From Deltaproteobacteria bacterium (GTDB lineage Bacteria > Desulfobacterota > GWC2-55-46), in the NCBI GenBank assembly GCA_016219015.1, contig JACRCL010000014.1:1-64000 (forward strand): a DNA stretch of 64,000 nt, in the 5' to 3' direction. Shown piece after piece: positions 43,789 through 52,280 of this stretch. Under the pieces are notes generated by a model. The model saw nothing but the letters and a program-made list of their open reading frames with translations, did not search any database and was not told where the DNA came from. The stretch's first letter is position 1, and each line of letters opens with the position of its first letter. A program made the translations under genes and the position numbers.

Positions 43789-44775
43789 ATGATCGGCATG
43801 ACGCTTACGAAGTTCCTTCTCGAAGAGCAGAGACGCTACCCGGGCTCGACCGGCAATTTCACGTCCCTTTTCGCGGACCTCGTCATGGCCGCGAAGATAA
43901 TATCGCGCGAGGTGAACAGGGCGGGCCTCATCGATATCCTCGGCGCCACCGGCGGAAAAAACACCCACGGCGAGGAGGTCCAGAAGCTCGACGAGTTCGC
44001 CAACAAAACGATAATAAACACCTTGGAGAACGGCGGCCACCTCGCGGGCATGGCCTCGGAAGAATCCGAAAACATAATAAAGATAGACGGCAAATACCCG
44101 AAAGGCAACTACCTCCTGCTCTTCGACCCGCTCGACGGCTCATCGAACATAGACGTAAACATAAGCGTCGGGACGATATTCTCGATATTGCGGTGCGAGG
44201 GCGGCTGCGACGCTACGGATAAGGAGTTCCTCAGGCCTGGGGTAGACCAGGTCGCGGCAGGCTACATCCTCTACGGCTCGAGCACGATGTTCGTTTATAC
44301 GACGGGACACGGCGTCCACGGCTTCACCCTCGACCCGGGGGTAGGGGAGTTCCTCCTTTCGCACGAGAATATCAAGATCCCGGAGAAGGGCAAGATATAC
44401 AGCATAAACGAAGGCAACTCCCGATACTGGCTGCCCGGAACAAGCTCCTACATCGAAAAGGTCAAAAGAGACGAGAAGGGCTTCACAGGGAGGTACGTCG
44501 GGTCGCTGGTATCCGACTTCCACCGTAACCTCCTTAAGGGCGGGATATTCCTTTACCCTGCCGACGCAAAGTCTAAAAAGGGCAAGCTCCGGCTCCTCTA
44601 TGAGGCCAACCCGCTCTCGTTCGTTGTCGAGCAGGCCGGGGGGAGGGCGTCCACCGGGGATAAGAGGATACTCGACATAGTCCCCGAGGAGCTGCACCAG
44701 AGGACGCCTTTGATAATCGGCAGCCGCGACGACGTGCTTGAGGCTGAGGGGTTCTGGAGGAACCAGAAGGTCTGA
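43789..44775 (+). CDS. fbp: Fructose-1,6-bisphosphatase, class I
   Basis: Gluconeogenic hydrolysis of fructose-1,6-bisphosphate. Length 328 aa. Metal-binding motifs are ASEESEN and LLFDPLDGSSNIDVNIS. The substrate-site Arg/Tyr region is around RYVGSLVSDFHRNLL, and KLRLLYEANPLSFVVEQAGG is the C-terminal family motif. AAGGAGG precedes the ATG. Repeat family D copy 2 follows 56 bases after the stop. Confidence 0.95.
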   Translation: MIGMTLTKFLLEEQRRYPGSTGNFTSLFADLVMAAKIISREVNRAGLIDILGATGGKNTHGEEVQKLDEFANKTIINTLENGGHLAGMASEESENIIKIDGKYPKGNYLLLFDPLDGSSNIDVNISVGTIFSILRCEGGCDATDKEFLRPGVDQVAAGYILYGSSTMFVYTTGHGVHGFTLDPGVGEFLLSHENIKIPEKGKIYSINEGNSRYWLPGTSSYIEKVKRDEKGFTGRYVGSLVSDFHRNLLKGGIFLYPADAKSKKGKLRLLYEANPLSFVVEQAGGRASTGDKRILDIVPEELHQRTPLIIGSRDDVLEAEGFWRNQKV

Positions 44776-44831
44776 TCTTCCGGGTTATCTTGGACGGCCC
44801 CTACTTTTAAGGCCGTGCTCCATTCCTTGAC

Positions 44832-44937
44832 ATTCAATTACCCCGCCATTTATGGCGGGGGTCGGCAAGGTACTTGCCTTTTATATAGCTCTTTGATGCG
44901 CCCTTAAAAGGGCGAACCCTCCGCCGAGCACCCGATT
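44832..44937 (+). repeat. Structured repeat family D, copy 2
   Basis: 106 bp with the same hairpins in the same order as the copy at 35051 (CCCGCCAT/ATGGCGGG, ggcaag-gta-cttgcc plus ttttat, GCGCCCTTAAAAGGGCG, cgccgagcacccgatt). It lies downstream of fbp, in the same relative orientation. A GCGCGC-ggca-GCGCGC hairpin follows near 44970. Confidence 0.85.
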
Positions 44938-45039
44938 GAAAATCATTTTCAAATTAACTACCCCGCGGCGCGCGGCAGCGCGCAAAAAGGCCTTCTGCAA
45001 AAAACTGGCAAGCCGCTGGTATAGACTCCCTAAAAAGAA

Positions 45040-45045
45040 TATAAT
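45040..45045 (+). promoter_or_regulatory. -10 box of the CDF-like gene
   Basis: TATAAT ends six bases before the ATG, with no Shine-Dalgarno between them and no clear -35. This suggests a leaderless message. Confidence 0.35.
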
Positions 45046-45051
45046 CCCGTC

Positions 45052-45651
45052 ATGCTCTATAAAAAGGCCCTCTACCTCGAATACTTCACGGTAGGCTACA
45101 ATATCCTCGAAGGCGCGCTCTCGATACTCGCGGGCTGGCTTGCCGGGTCCATCGCGCTCATCGGATTCGGGCTCGACAGCGGGGTAGAGTCACTCTCCGG
45201 GGGCGTGCTCCTGTGGAGGCTCTTTAAGCACGGCAAGATAACGGAAGAAGAAGAGGAAAGGATCGAGAAGAAGGCCGTAAGGCTCGTGGGGGTGAGCTTT
45301 TTTATCCTCGGCGCGTATGTACTTTTCGAGTCGATACGGAAGCTTTATCTGCAGGAGCGGCCTGAGCCGTCGCTTTTCGGGATAATCATCGCGCTTTTCT
45401 CGCTCGTCATTATGCCTATTCTTTCTTACTCCAAATACACGACCGCCAAAAAGATAGCGAGCAGGTCGCTTATGGCCGATTCAAGGCAGACACTGGTCTG
45501 CTCGCTCCTTTCTGCGGCGTTGTTGATCGGCCTCGGGCTAAATTACCTCTGGGGCCTCTGGTGGGCAGACCCCGCCTCCGCGCTCGTGATAGTAGCCTTC
45601 ATCTTCAGGGAAGGCTACGAGGCGCTCGCGGAGGGCAAAAGCTGCTGTTAA
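45052..45651 (+). CDS. CDF-like cation transporter lacking the cytoplasmic domain
   Basis: A 199-aa membrane protein with five or six TM helices, related to the TM half of cation diffusion facilitators. The metal site helices read GFGLDSGVESLSG (Asp about 43, Glu about 47) and LMADSRQTLVCS. The usual HxxxD pair is replaced by DxxxE and DxxxT-like residues, so zinc transport is not certain. There is no C-terminal metallochaperone-like domain. The protein ends KSCC, a possible metal or lipid site. Confidence 0.75.
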   Translation: MLYKKALYLEYFTVGYNILEGALSILAGWLAGSIALIGFGLDSGVESLSGGVLLWRLFKHGKITEEEEERIEKKAVRLVGVSFFILGAYVLFESIRKLYLQERPEPSLFGIIIALFSLVIMPILSYSKYTTAKKIASRSLMADSRQTLVCSLLSAALLIGLGLNYLWGLWWADPASALVIVAFIFREGYEALAEGKSCC

Positions 45652-45655
45652 AGCC

Positions 45656-46528
45656 TTAAGCCGCCTTTTTCAGGAGCCGGGCGTTGTCGAGCGCGAACTG
45701 CCTGAATGACAGAGGCCTTCTCCCTGTTATCTCCTCGACCTGTTCCGTCACCTTCGAGGCGTAGCCCTTTTTGTTTATGTCGTGGAGCTCCATTAGAGCG
45801 TTTATCGACCACTCATTCATCCCGGCAGCCTTCATCCCGCCCCTGGCGGCCTCCGGCGTCACATCGACGTATATAACCTGCCTGCCCAGCGCCTCGGAGA
45901 ACGCGCCGGCGACATCGGCAACAGATAGGGCCTCGGGCCCCGTAAGCTCGATCGCCCTGCCCTGGAAGCCCTCTTTGGTAAGGACCTCGGCCGCGGTCGC
46001 GGCTATGTCCCTCGCGTCGATATAGCTTACCTTGCCCTGCCCGAGCGGCAGGTAAATCTTGCCTTCGCTCCTTATCGAGGAGCCGAAGAAGTTTATGAAG
46101 TTCTGCATGAAGCTGTTCGGGCGCAAAAACGCATACGGGATGCCCGAGTCCTCTATATAGCGCTCCACCTGCCTGTGGAGCCTGCCGAGGGTTATGCCCG
46201 GCTCCGAGTCCGCGCCCATGGCAGACTGCTTTACGATGTACCTGACGCCCGACCTTTTCGCCGCGTCGATGAACGTCTTTGCAAGCTCGGCCTGGTCAGG
46301 CGTAAAAGGCGTAAGGAGATAGAGCCTTTCTATCCCCTTCAATGCGGCGTCGAGCGTATCTTTTCTCTTGAGATCGAGCACGGCTATCTCGACATTCGGT
46401 CCTTTGATGCCTTCGGCCTTGCTGAGCGTGTGCACCGCCGCGCGCACAGGCGTCTTTTTCGACAATTCCTTTATAAGAAGCGACCCGACCGTTCCGGTAG
46501 AACCGGTCACAAGTATTTTGGCTGCCAT
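45656..46528 (-). CDS. NmrA-like NAD(P)-binding protein
   Basis: An atypical short-chain dehydrogenase of 290 aa. The N-terminal Rossmann motif is ILVTGSTGTVGSLL. The SDR catalytic YxxxK is absent; instead the family-specific YIVKQSAMGADS and FLRPNSFMQNF motifs appear. Relatives include quinone oxidoreductase 2 and redox-sensing NmrA proteins. It lies 126 bp downstream of mnmE on the same strand. Confidence 0.82.
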   Translation of the reverse strand: MAAKILVTGSTGTVGSLLIKELSKKTPVRAAVHTLSKAEGIKGPNVEIAVLDLKRKDTLDAALKGIERLYLLTPFTPDQAELAKTFIDAAKRSGVRYIVKQSAMGADSEPGITLGRLHRQVERYIEDSGIPYAFLRPNSFMQNFINFFGSSIRSEGKIYLPLGQGKVSYIDARDIAATAAEVLTKEGFQGRAIELTGPEALSVADVAGAFSEALGRQVIYVDVTPEAARGGMKAAGMNEWSINALMELHDINKKGYASKVTEQVEEITGRRPLSFRQFALDNARLLKKAA

Positions 46529-46654
46529 AATCCACCTCCCACTTTAAATATAGCAGAGGGGCAAGGCGTGTCAAACAGGGGTGGGGGCTATACTTTTTAT
46601 GGTTTAATGATCCGCGGGGAGCTTCAAATGGAGGAGGGTTTCAGCGGCTTATTT

Positions 46655-48013
46655 TTACTTCCCTATGCAGAAGTTATTAAATATCTCTTCAAGTATATCT
46701 TCGGTCGTAGTCTCGCCGGTGATCTCGCCGAGCCTGTCTATCGACCACCTGAGGTCAGTTGCGACAAACTCCCTTGCAAGCCCGCCTCTAAGCGCCTTTT
46801 CCGTCTTTTTTATCCCTTCAAGGCACCTCTCCAAGGCTATCTTGTGCCTGGCCGATACAAGCACCTCTCCGGGGTCGGTGTCGAGGGAAGAATCGAACGC
46901 GTGCCCGACGGCCTCTTTATAGACCTCGTCCTTTAGCTCCTCAATGCCAATTGATTTAAGCGCCGAGATGAAGACTGTCTTATGGCCATCTATATCTATT
47001 TTCGGGTCTTTGGCCAAATCCGTCTTGTTCGCAACGACTATGACCTTCTTTCCTTCTATCGACCTTAATATCTCGATATCCCCGGAAAACGATCTCGACG
47101 ACGCGTCGACCACAAAAAGGACGAGCTGGGCGTCTTTTACCCTATTCATCGCCGCCTGGACCCCGATCGATTCGACACGGGACCGTGTCTTTCTAAGCCC
47201 CGCGGTATCCATGAGGCGCACGGGTATGCCCCTTAAGTTTATGACCTCCTCGATGATATCCCTCGTGGTGCCGGGCACGGGCGTGACGATGGCGCGCTCT
47301 TCCTTTAGGAGTATATTCAAGAGGCTCGACTTGCCCACGTTCGGCCTGCCGAGTATCAATACCTTGACGCCGTCCCTTATGACCTTGCCTTCCTCGTAGG
47401 TGGAAAGGAGCCTTATAAGCGCGTCCCGTGCTGCCGAGAGCCTTTCAAGAAACGCCTCGTCAGGCATGCCGTCTATCTCGTCTTCGGGGAAGTCGAGCTC
47501 CGCCTCAATATGCGTAAGGAGCTTGAAGAGACCTCCTTTGACCGCGTCTATCTTCGAGGATAGAGCCCCTGAAAGCCTGGACTGCGCGGATGAAAGCCCC
47601 GCCTCTGTCTTTGCCCTGATGAGGTCGATCACCGCCTCGGCCTGCGCGAGGTCGAGCTTGCCGTTGAGATAAGCCCTTTTTGTGAACTCACCGGGCCCGG
47701 CGGGCCGCGCACCGCACCTTAAGACGGCCTCGAGCGCCTTTTTCAATACGAGCGTCCCGCCGTGGCACTGAAGCTCCACTACGTCCTCGCCGGTGTACGA
47801 CCTCGGCCCCTTCATGTAGATGAAAAAGCCGGTGTCTATCTTAACGCCGTCAAGGCCGGAGATATGGCCGAAGTTGATGTATCTCTCCCTCAATTCCCCG
47901 TTGGCGTGGAAGGCCTTTTGCCCGATGGCAAGCGCGTCAGGGCCGCTTATCCTTATTACGCCTATCCCGCCCTCTCCGAAGGGGGTGGAGATGGCGGCTA
48001 TGGTGTCGTTCAT
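46655..48013 (-). CDS. mnmE: tRNA modification GTPase MnmE
   Basis: The partner of MnmG in wobble-uridine modification. Length 452 aa. The N-terminal tetrahydrofolate-binding domain begins DTIAAISTPFGEGGIGVIRISG. The inserted G domain has GRPNVGKSSLLN (G1), DTAGLR (G3) and NKTD (G4). The C-terminus ends CIGK with the essential Cys. It follows the rpmH-rnpA-yidD-yidC cluster, as in many bacteria. Confidence 0.96.
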   Translation of the reverse strand: MNDTIAAISTPFGEGGIGVIRISGPDALAIGQKAFHANGELRERYINFGHISGLDGVKIDTGFFIYMKGPRSYTGEDVVELQCHGGTLVLKKALEAVLRCGARPAGPGEFTKRAYLNGKLDLAQAEAVIDLIRAKTEAGLSSAQSRLSGALSSKIDAVKGGLFKLLTHIEAELDFPEDEIDGMPDEAFLERLSAARDALIRLLSTYEEGKVIRDGVKVLILGRPNVGKSSLLNILLKEERAIVTPVPGTTRDIIEEVINLRGIPVRLMDTAGLRKTRSRVESIGVQAAMNRVKDAQLVLFVVDASSRSFSGDIEILRSIEGKKVIVVANKTDLAKDPKIDIDGHKTVFISALKSIGIEELKDEVYKEAVGHAFDSSLDTDPGEVLVSARHKIALERCLEGIKKTEKALRGGLAREFVATDLRWSIDRLGEITGETTTEDILEEIFNNFCIGK

Positions 48014-48106
48014 CGATTTGCCTATTATAGGAAGTTTTGCCTGAACTACGATTATATTAGAGCAGGGGAAGGGGAGTCAAGGGATGGGATCGGAAGAAAA
48101 TAGCGC

Positions 48107-48132
48107 GGCGGATGGACTTTTGAGCGGTCTGT
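48107..48132. repeat. Truncated end of repeat family A
   Basis: gcggatggacttttgagcggtctg matches the right end of family A (agcagatggactttttgagcagcct) with a few changes and stands just outside copy 3. It looks like the remnant of an older copy. Confidence 0.5.
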
Positions 48133-48147
48133 CAAACCTTGAGCGAG

Positions 48148-48270
48148 AAGGCTGCTCAAAAAGCTCCAGATGCGAGGCGTCGAGGAAGCGAGGCATGAGA
48201 CGTACTTTTTTGTACGTCGCAGTAACGAGCGACGAAGACAACAAAGCAGATGGACTTTTTGAGCAGCCTT
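48148..48270 (-). repeat. Palindromic repeat family A, copy 3
   Basis: 123 bp. On the minus strand it reads aaggctgctcaaaaagtcc ... ggagctttttgagcagcctt, with gttgtcttcgtcgctcg and a perfect gacgtac-aaaaaa-gtacgtc hairpin inside. It begins at the yidC stop codon and so has the same orientation relative to its upstream gene as copies 1 and 2. Confidence 0.9.
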
Positions 48271-49829
48271 CAGGCCTTTGCGGGCGCCCTCTGTATATAG
48301 TACTGCTGGGCTATCGACAGGACGTTATTGACGAGCCAGTATATGACGAGGCCGGAGGGGAAGTTGAGGAACATGAAGGTGAATACCACGGGCATGATGA
48401 GCATCATCTTGGCCTGTGTCGGGTCTACGCTCGTGGGCGTCATCTTCTGCTGGATGAACATCGTTGCGCCCATGAGGAGCGGCGTTATGTAGTACGGGTC
48501 CTTGTCGGATAAGTCCCTTATCCAGAGGTAGAACGGCGCGCCGCGGAGCTCTATTGCGACATAAAGGACCTCGTAGAGGGCGATGAACACGGGTATCTGG
48601 AGGACCATGGGCAGGCACCCGCTTACCGGGTTGACCTTATACCTCTTGTAGAGCTCCATGAGCTCCTTGTTCATCTTCTCCTTGTTGCCCTTGTACTTCT
48701 CCTTCAGGGCCGCGAGCTGCGGCTGGATCTTCTTCATCTCGTTCATGGAGGTCATGCTGTGCTTGGTGAGCGGGTAGAAGAGGACCTTTATTATGACGGT
48801 CAGGACAAGTATCGCTATCCCGTAGTTCCCTATGTACCTCTCGAAGAAGTTCAAGACTACGAGGAACGGCCTTGCCATGATGGCGAAGAGGCCGAACTCT
48901 ATCGCCTCGTCGAGGCCTATCTTCTGCTTAAGGAGGAGGTCGTACTCCTTGGGCCCCAGGAACGCGCTGTAGCTCAGGGCAGTTTTTCCGCCGGGGGCGA
49001 GGTCGAAGGGGGCCTCTATGCCCGCGTTCGATGATACCGACGACGCCACATCGGCGGACCAGCTCATCCGCGAGTCTTTCGAGGGGATAAGGACCGAGAG
49101 GAAGTACTTGTCCTCGGTGCCTATCCAGACCGGGGCCTCGGCCCCGTCCTTATGGGGCTCCTTCTCGGTAAGCCTTACGAGCTTGTCCTTTGTCTTGACT
49201 ATGGGGCCGGTATGGTAGCCTGTCTTATCCTTGCCGGCGATGCTTGAAGCCATCAGGGTAGAGACCCTGCCCTTAAGGGGCTGGCCCGTCGTGTTTATAA
49301 CGTTTACGTGGGTATTTAATATGTAGCTGCCGCCGGAGAAGGTGTAGACCTTCTCTATCTTGAGCCCGTCCTTTACGCCTGTGAAGACAAGCTCGGCCTT
49401 CTCCCCGTCTTTTACGGTTATCTCGGCCCTTGACGCCGTAAAGGCGACCGGCTCCGATACCCCTTTGGCCTCCAGCATTGTCTTCAGCGACCCCCTGCTG
49501 ATCGCGTCAGCGAGGTTTATCCTGCCGTCCCTGTTCCTGGTCTGCGCGAACTTTTTAAGCTCCCACTTCCTTATCGCGCCGCCGTTGCTGGTGAAGACGG
49601 CCGTAAAGAGCGGGGTGTCTACCGTGATAAACTCTTCTTTTACGGGGGCTGAAGGCTGCCCCTGCTCTTTCGCCCCGGAAATAGGGGCGGGCGCTGAAGG
49701 CGCTTCTTTCTGCGCCTCTTTTACCTGGGGCTTCGCGGCCTGCCGGGGGTAGAATTTCTGGAGGGCGTAAGGGTAGAGGAAAAGCACGCCCATGGAAAGT
49801 ATTATCGCTATGATGAGCTTCTTATCCAT
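48270..49829 (-). CDS. yidC: Membrane protein insertase YidC
   Basis: Inserts and folds inner-membrane proteins. Length 519 aa. The N-terminal TM helix is about 4-22, followed by an Ala/Pro linker and a large periplasmic domain (about 60-320). The five-helix Oxa1 core includes YPLTKHSMTSMNEMKKIQPQ and the positively charged groove. This is the Gram-negative layout. It starts directly after the yidD stop. Repeat family A copy 3 begins at its stop codon. Confidence 0.96.
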   Translation of the reverse strand: MDKKLIIAIILSMGVLFLYPYALQKFYPRQAAKPQVKEAQKEAPSAPAPISGAKEQGQPSAPVKEEFITVDTPLFTAVFTSNGGAIRKWELKKFAQTRNRDGRINLADAISRGSLKTMLEAKGVSEPVAFTASRAEITVKDGEKAELVFTGVKDGLKIEKVYTFSGGSYILNTHVNVINTTGQPLKGRVSTLMASSIAGKDKTGYHTGPIVKTKDKLVRLTEKEPHKDGAEAPVWIGTEDKYFLSVLIPSKDSRMSWSADVASSVSSNAGIEAPFDLAPGGKTALSYSAFLGPKEYDLLLKQKIGLDEAIEFGLFAIMARPFLVVLNFFERYIGNYGIAILVLTVIIKVLFYPLTKHSMTSMNEMKKIQPQLAALKEKYKGNKEKMNKELMELYKRYKVNPVSGCLPMVLQIPVFIALYEVLYVAIELRGAPFYLWIRDLSDKDPYYITPLLMGATMFIQQKMTPTSVDPTQAKMMLIMPVVFTFMFLNFPSGLVIYWLVNNVLSIAQQYYIQRAPAKA

Positions 49830-50096
49830 CTATATCTTGGGCCTGCTCATCTTATTATTGTGCGTATGGAGCTGAAACCGGGGTGAGGGGACGGGGTCGT
49901 AGCCGCCGGGGTTGTAAGGGTGGCACCTCAACAGCCTCTTTGCCGCCAGGAATACGCCCATTACGGGGCCGTGGGCCTCTATTGCGCCGCTTGCGTAGTC
50001 CGAGCAGGTGGGGTAGAACCTGCAGGAAGGCGGCAGGACCGGCGAGACAGCCAGTTTGTATGCCTTTATAATGAGCCTTAGTGCGCGACTTATCAT
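49830..50096 (-). CDS. yidD: Membrane protein insertion efficiency factor YidD
   Basis: An 88-aa amphipathic membrane-associated protein. The family core is LPPSCRFYPTCSDYASGAIEAHG, with the two conserved cysteines, and RLLRCHPYNPGGYDPVP. It overlaps the rnpA stop by ATGA and abuts yidC. Confidence 0.95.
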   Translation of the reverse strand: MISRALRLIIKAYKLAVSPVLPPSCRFYPTCSDYASGAIEAHGPVMGVFLAAKRLLRCHPYNPGGYDPVPSPRFQLHTHNNKMSRPKI

Positions 50097-50467
50097 GGTT
50101 TCTTTTGCGCCCCGGTGAGAGCCGCCTTGAGCTCCTCTTCGATCTCTTTCAAGCCCTTGATACGCTCGACCCCTTTTCCGGTTACGAGGATATCTGTCGA
50201 GGCCGGGAAGAGGGCCTTATTGAGTCTGAAGAACTCTCTTAGTAGCCTTTTTATCCTGTTCCTCCTCACGGCAGGGCCCACCCTCGAGCTTATGGAAAGG
50301 CCGAGCCTGCGTCTTCCGAGCTTGTTTTCAAGGAGGTAGATATTAAAGCTTCTGGTAGAGAGCCTTTTGCCGAGCTTCCTTACCGCCGTGAACTCGGCAG
50401 GCTTCAAGAGCCGCTCTGCCTTTGTGAAGGAGAAGTCCTTCTCCGGGGTGGCTTCGTCTTTCCCCAA
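50093..50467 (-). CDS. rnpA: Ribonuclease P protein component
   Basis: Protein subunit of RNase P, 124 aa. The conserved KAERLLKPAEFTAVRK and the RNR motif (VGPAVRRNRIKRLLREFFR) are present. The start is TTG with AAAGG upstream; no in-frame ATG exists near the family start. The first 12 residues (GKDEATPEKDFS) are a short extension. It lies 29 bp after rpmH. Confidence 0.95.
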   Translation of the reverse strand: MGKDEATPEKDFSFTKAERLLKPAEFTAVRKLGKRLSTRSFNIYLLENKLGRRRLGLSISSRVGPAVRRNRIKRLLREFFRLNKALFPASTDILVTGKGVERIKGLKEIEEELKAALTGAQKKP

Positions 50468-50496
50468 TTTAGGGCCTTTGGAGGATACGCGCTCGA

Positions 50497-50649
50497 TTAC
50501 TTATTGGTGCTTACGGTAACGCTCAGGTGCTTTCTCCCCTTCGCCCTTCTCCTGTTTATGACGGCCCTTCCGCTCTTCGTGGCCATCCTTTCGAGAAAGC
50601 CGTGGGTCCTGAGTCTTCTTATCTTGCTCGGCTGATAGGTCCTTTTCAT
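50497..50649 (-). CDS. rpmH: 50S ribosomal protein L34
   Basis: A 50-aa ribosomal protein, too short for the ORF track. It begins [18 protein letters not shown] and ends [14 protein letters not shown], the full L34 pattern including [14 protein letters not shown]. The Shine-Dalgarno AGAGG lies before the ATG at 50647-50649. Repeat family C copy 2 ends only 15 bases upstream of the start codon. Confidence 0.97.
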   Translation of the reverse strand: MKRTYQPSKIRRLRTHGFLERMATKSGRAVINRRRAKGRKHLSVTVSTNK

Positions 50650-50664
50650 AACAATTCCTCTTTC

Positions 50665-50815
50665 TAAGGGCTGTCTTTAAAAATTGTTCTTTTTCCTGAC
50701 CTCTGCGTCAGGCCGAAAATAAAAATGCTCACATATTAACGCATATATGCTGCGCTTTTTATTTCCGCCCTTCCTTGACTTCAGAAAAAATTCCTAATTT
50801 TTAGAAGCAGTCCTA
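50665..50815 (-). repeat. Repeat family C (MITE-like), copy 2, upstream of rpmH
   Basis: 151 bp, nearly identical to the copy before ilvE, with terminal inverted repeats taagggctgtctttaaaaatt and aatttttagaagcagtccta. It has the same orientation to the downstream gene and a similar distance from its ATG. It lies between rpmH and a TTGACA box (minus strand, 50873-50878), so it may be transcribed as part of the rpmH leader. Confidence 0.9.
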
Positions 50816-50944
50816 AATTCAATACATTTAAGCAAAATTTAAACTATTATTAAGACACAGACGGGGAGTGCGTGTCAAGTCTTTTTTAAAAACAGGGCCT
50901 TGTGGCCGCCTGGTCCAAGACGGCCAGGGCGGGGGCTAAAGGCC

Positions 50945-52048
50945 TCACAGCCTCATCGGCATTATTATATAGGTATAATCCTCCGAGCTTTCGGGCCTTA
51001 CTATCCCGGGGGAGAGGGGGTCTTTAAGGGATATCCTTACCTTATCCTCGTCCGTAGCCTCGAGCATATCTATGAAATACCTGGCGTTAAACGCTATCTC
51101 TATCTCTTCTTCGCCGTACTCTATGTCTATCTCCTCGGTCGCCTCCCCGATATCCGGGCTTGAGGAGGATACCGTAAGCTTCTTGGGGGAAAAATTAAAC
51201 TTTACGCCTTTTATCTTGTCGGAAGAGAGTATCGATACCCTTTTCAACGACGCGAGCAGCTCGGCCCTGTCCGCGATGACGTCTTTTTCGTTATCCTTGG
51301 GTATTACCTTCTTGTAATCGGGGAACTCGCCTTCGAGCAGGCGCACACTTATCACGGTAGAGTCCTTTTTCATTACCGCGCTTTTTTCCGTTATCCCGAG
51401 GTGGAACTCGCCTTCCTTCTCGTCGAGGAGCCTCCTTATCTCCATGACGCCCTTCCTCGGCAGGAGGACCCCTTCCTTTTCGCCTGAGATGGTCTTCAGG
51501 TCCGGCCTCTCTATCAGGGCGAGCCTGTGGCCGTCCGTAGCGACCATCCGTATCTTCGAGATGTCCTTCTCTAAAAGAAAGCCGTTTATGTTATACCTGG
51601 TCTCGTCGGTAGAGACCGCAAAGGCGGTCTTGTCTATCATCTCCTTGAATTTTTCGCTCTCCATGGGCTTTAGGTTCGATTCGTCTATCGAGGGGAAGAC
51701 CGGGAAGTCCCTTGAAGGCAGGCCCATTATGTTAAAGCGGGCCTTGCCGGCCTTTATCGTAATCTTATCGTCCTTGCCGGCGTTCAGGTCTACCCTGTCG
51801 GAGGGGAGCTCTTTTACTATCTCGAAGAGTTTTCTCGCGTTAACGGTCGTTGAGCCGTCTTCCGAGATATCGCCCTTTGAAGAGTCCTTTATGAACACCT
51901 CGAGGTCTGTGGCCATTATATTGACCCTGCCTCCGGCCGCCTCAAGGAGCACGTTCGCGAGTATGGGCATGGTATTCCTTTTTTCCACTATGCCCTGGAC
52001 CCTCTGGAGGACTTTCAGAAAATCTCCCTTATCGATAGTGAACTTCAT
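50945..52048 (-). CDS. dnaN: DNA polymerase III beta subunit (sliding clamp)
   Basis: A 367-aa clamp with three similar domains. The N-terminus MKFTIDKGDFLKVLQRVQGIVEKR and the C-terminal YIIMPMRL are diagnostic. GGGAG lies before the ATG. It is downstream of dnaA across a 384-bp gap; recF and gyrB, often next in line, are not here, and rpmH follows instead. Confidence 0.97.
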   Translation of the reverse strand: MKFTIDKGDFLKVLQRVQGIVEKRNTMPILANVLLEAAGGRVNIMATDLEVFIKDSSKGDISEDGSTTVNARKLFEIVKELPSDRVDLNAGKDDKITIKAGKARFNIMGLPSRDFPVFPSIDESNLKPMESEKFKEMIDKTAFAVSTDETRYNINGFLLEKDISKIRMVATDGHRLALIERPDLKTISGEKEGVLLPRKGVMEIRRLLDEKEGEFHLGITEKSAVMKKDSTVISVRLLEGEFPDYKKVIPKDNEKDVIADRAELLASLKRVSILSSDKIKGVKFNFSPKKLTVSSSSPDIGEATEEIDIEYGEEEIEIAFNARYFIDMLEATDEDKVRISLKDPLSPGIVRPESSEDYTYIIMPMRL

Positions 52049-52104
52049 CTCGCTCTCCCTTTTAATATTAATTATATTATTTAGTAGCAGATAGCAGTAG
52101 GGCC

Positions 52105-52275
52105 TGTGGATATGTTGATAACCGGATAAACCGCCGGATATATTCGTTATAAGCCGCCACGGTCATGTTTATAAACGGCCGGTATTTATCAACACTGTCC
52201 CGGCGCCTGTCCCTCACCGAAGCCTGCCCCTAATATCGCCCCGGTTTGCCAACAGGCGCTGCCGGCTTATCAACA
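52105..52275. other. DnaA-box cluster in the dnaA-dnaN gap
   Basis: DnaA-box-like 9-mers: TGTGGATAT (52105-52113), TGTTGATAA (52113-52121), TTATCAACA (52186-52194) and TTATCAACA (52267-52275), each one base from TTATNCACA or its complement. TGTTTATAA (52166-52174) is weaker. This may be the second half of a bipartite origin or autoregulatory sites. Confidence 0.6.
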
Positions 52276-52280
52276 GTATA

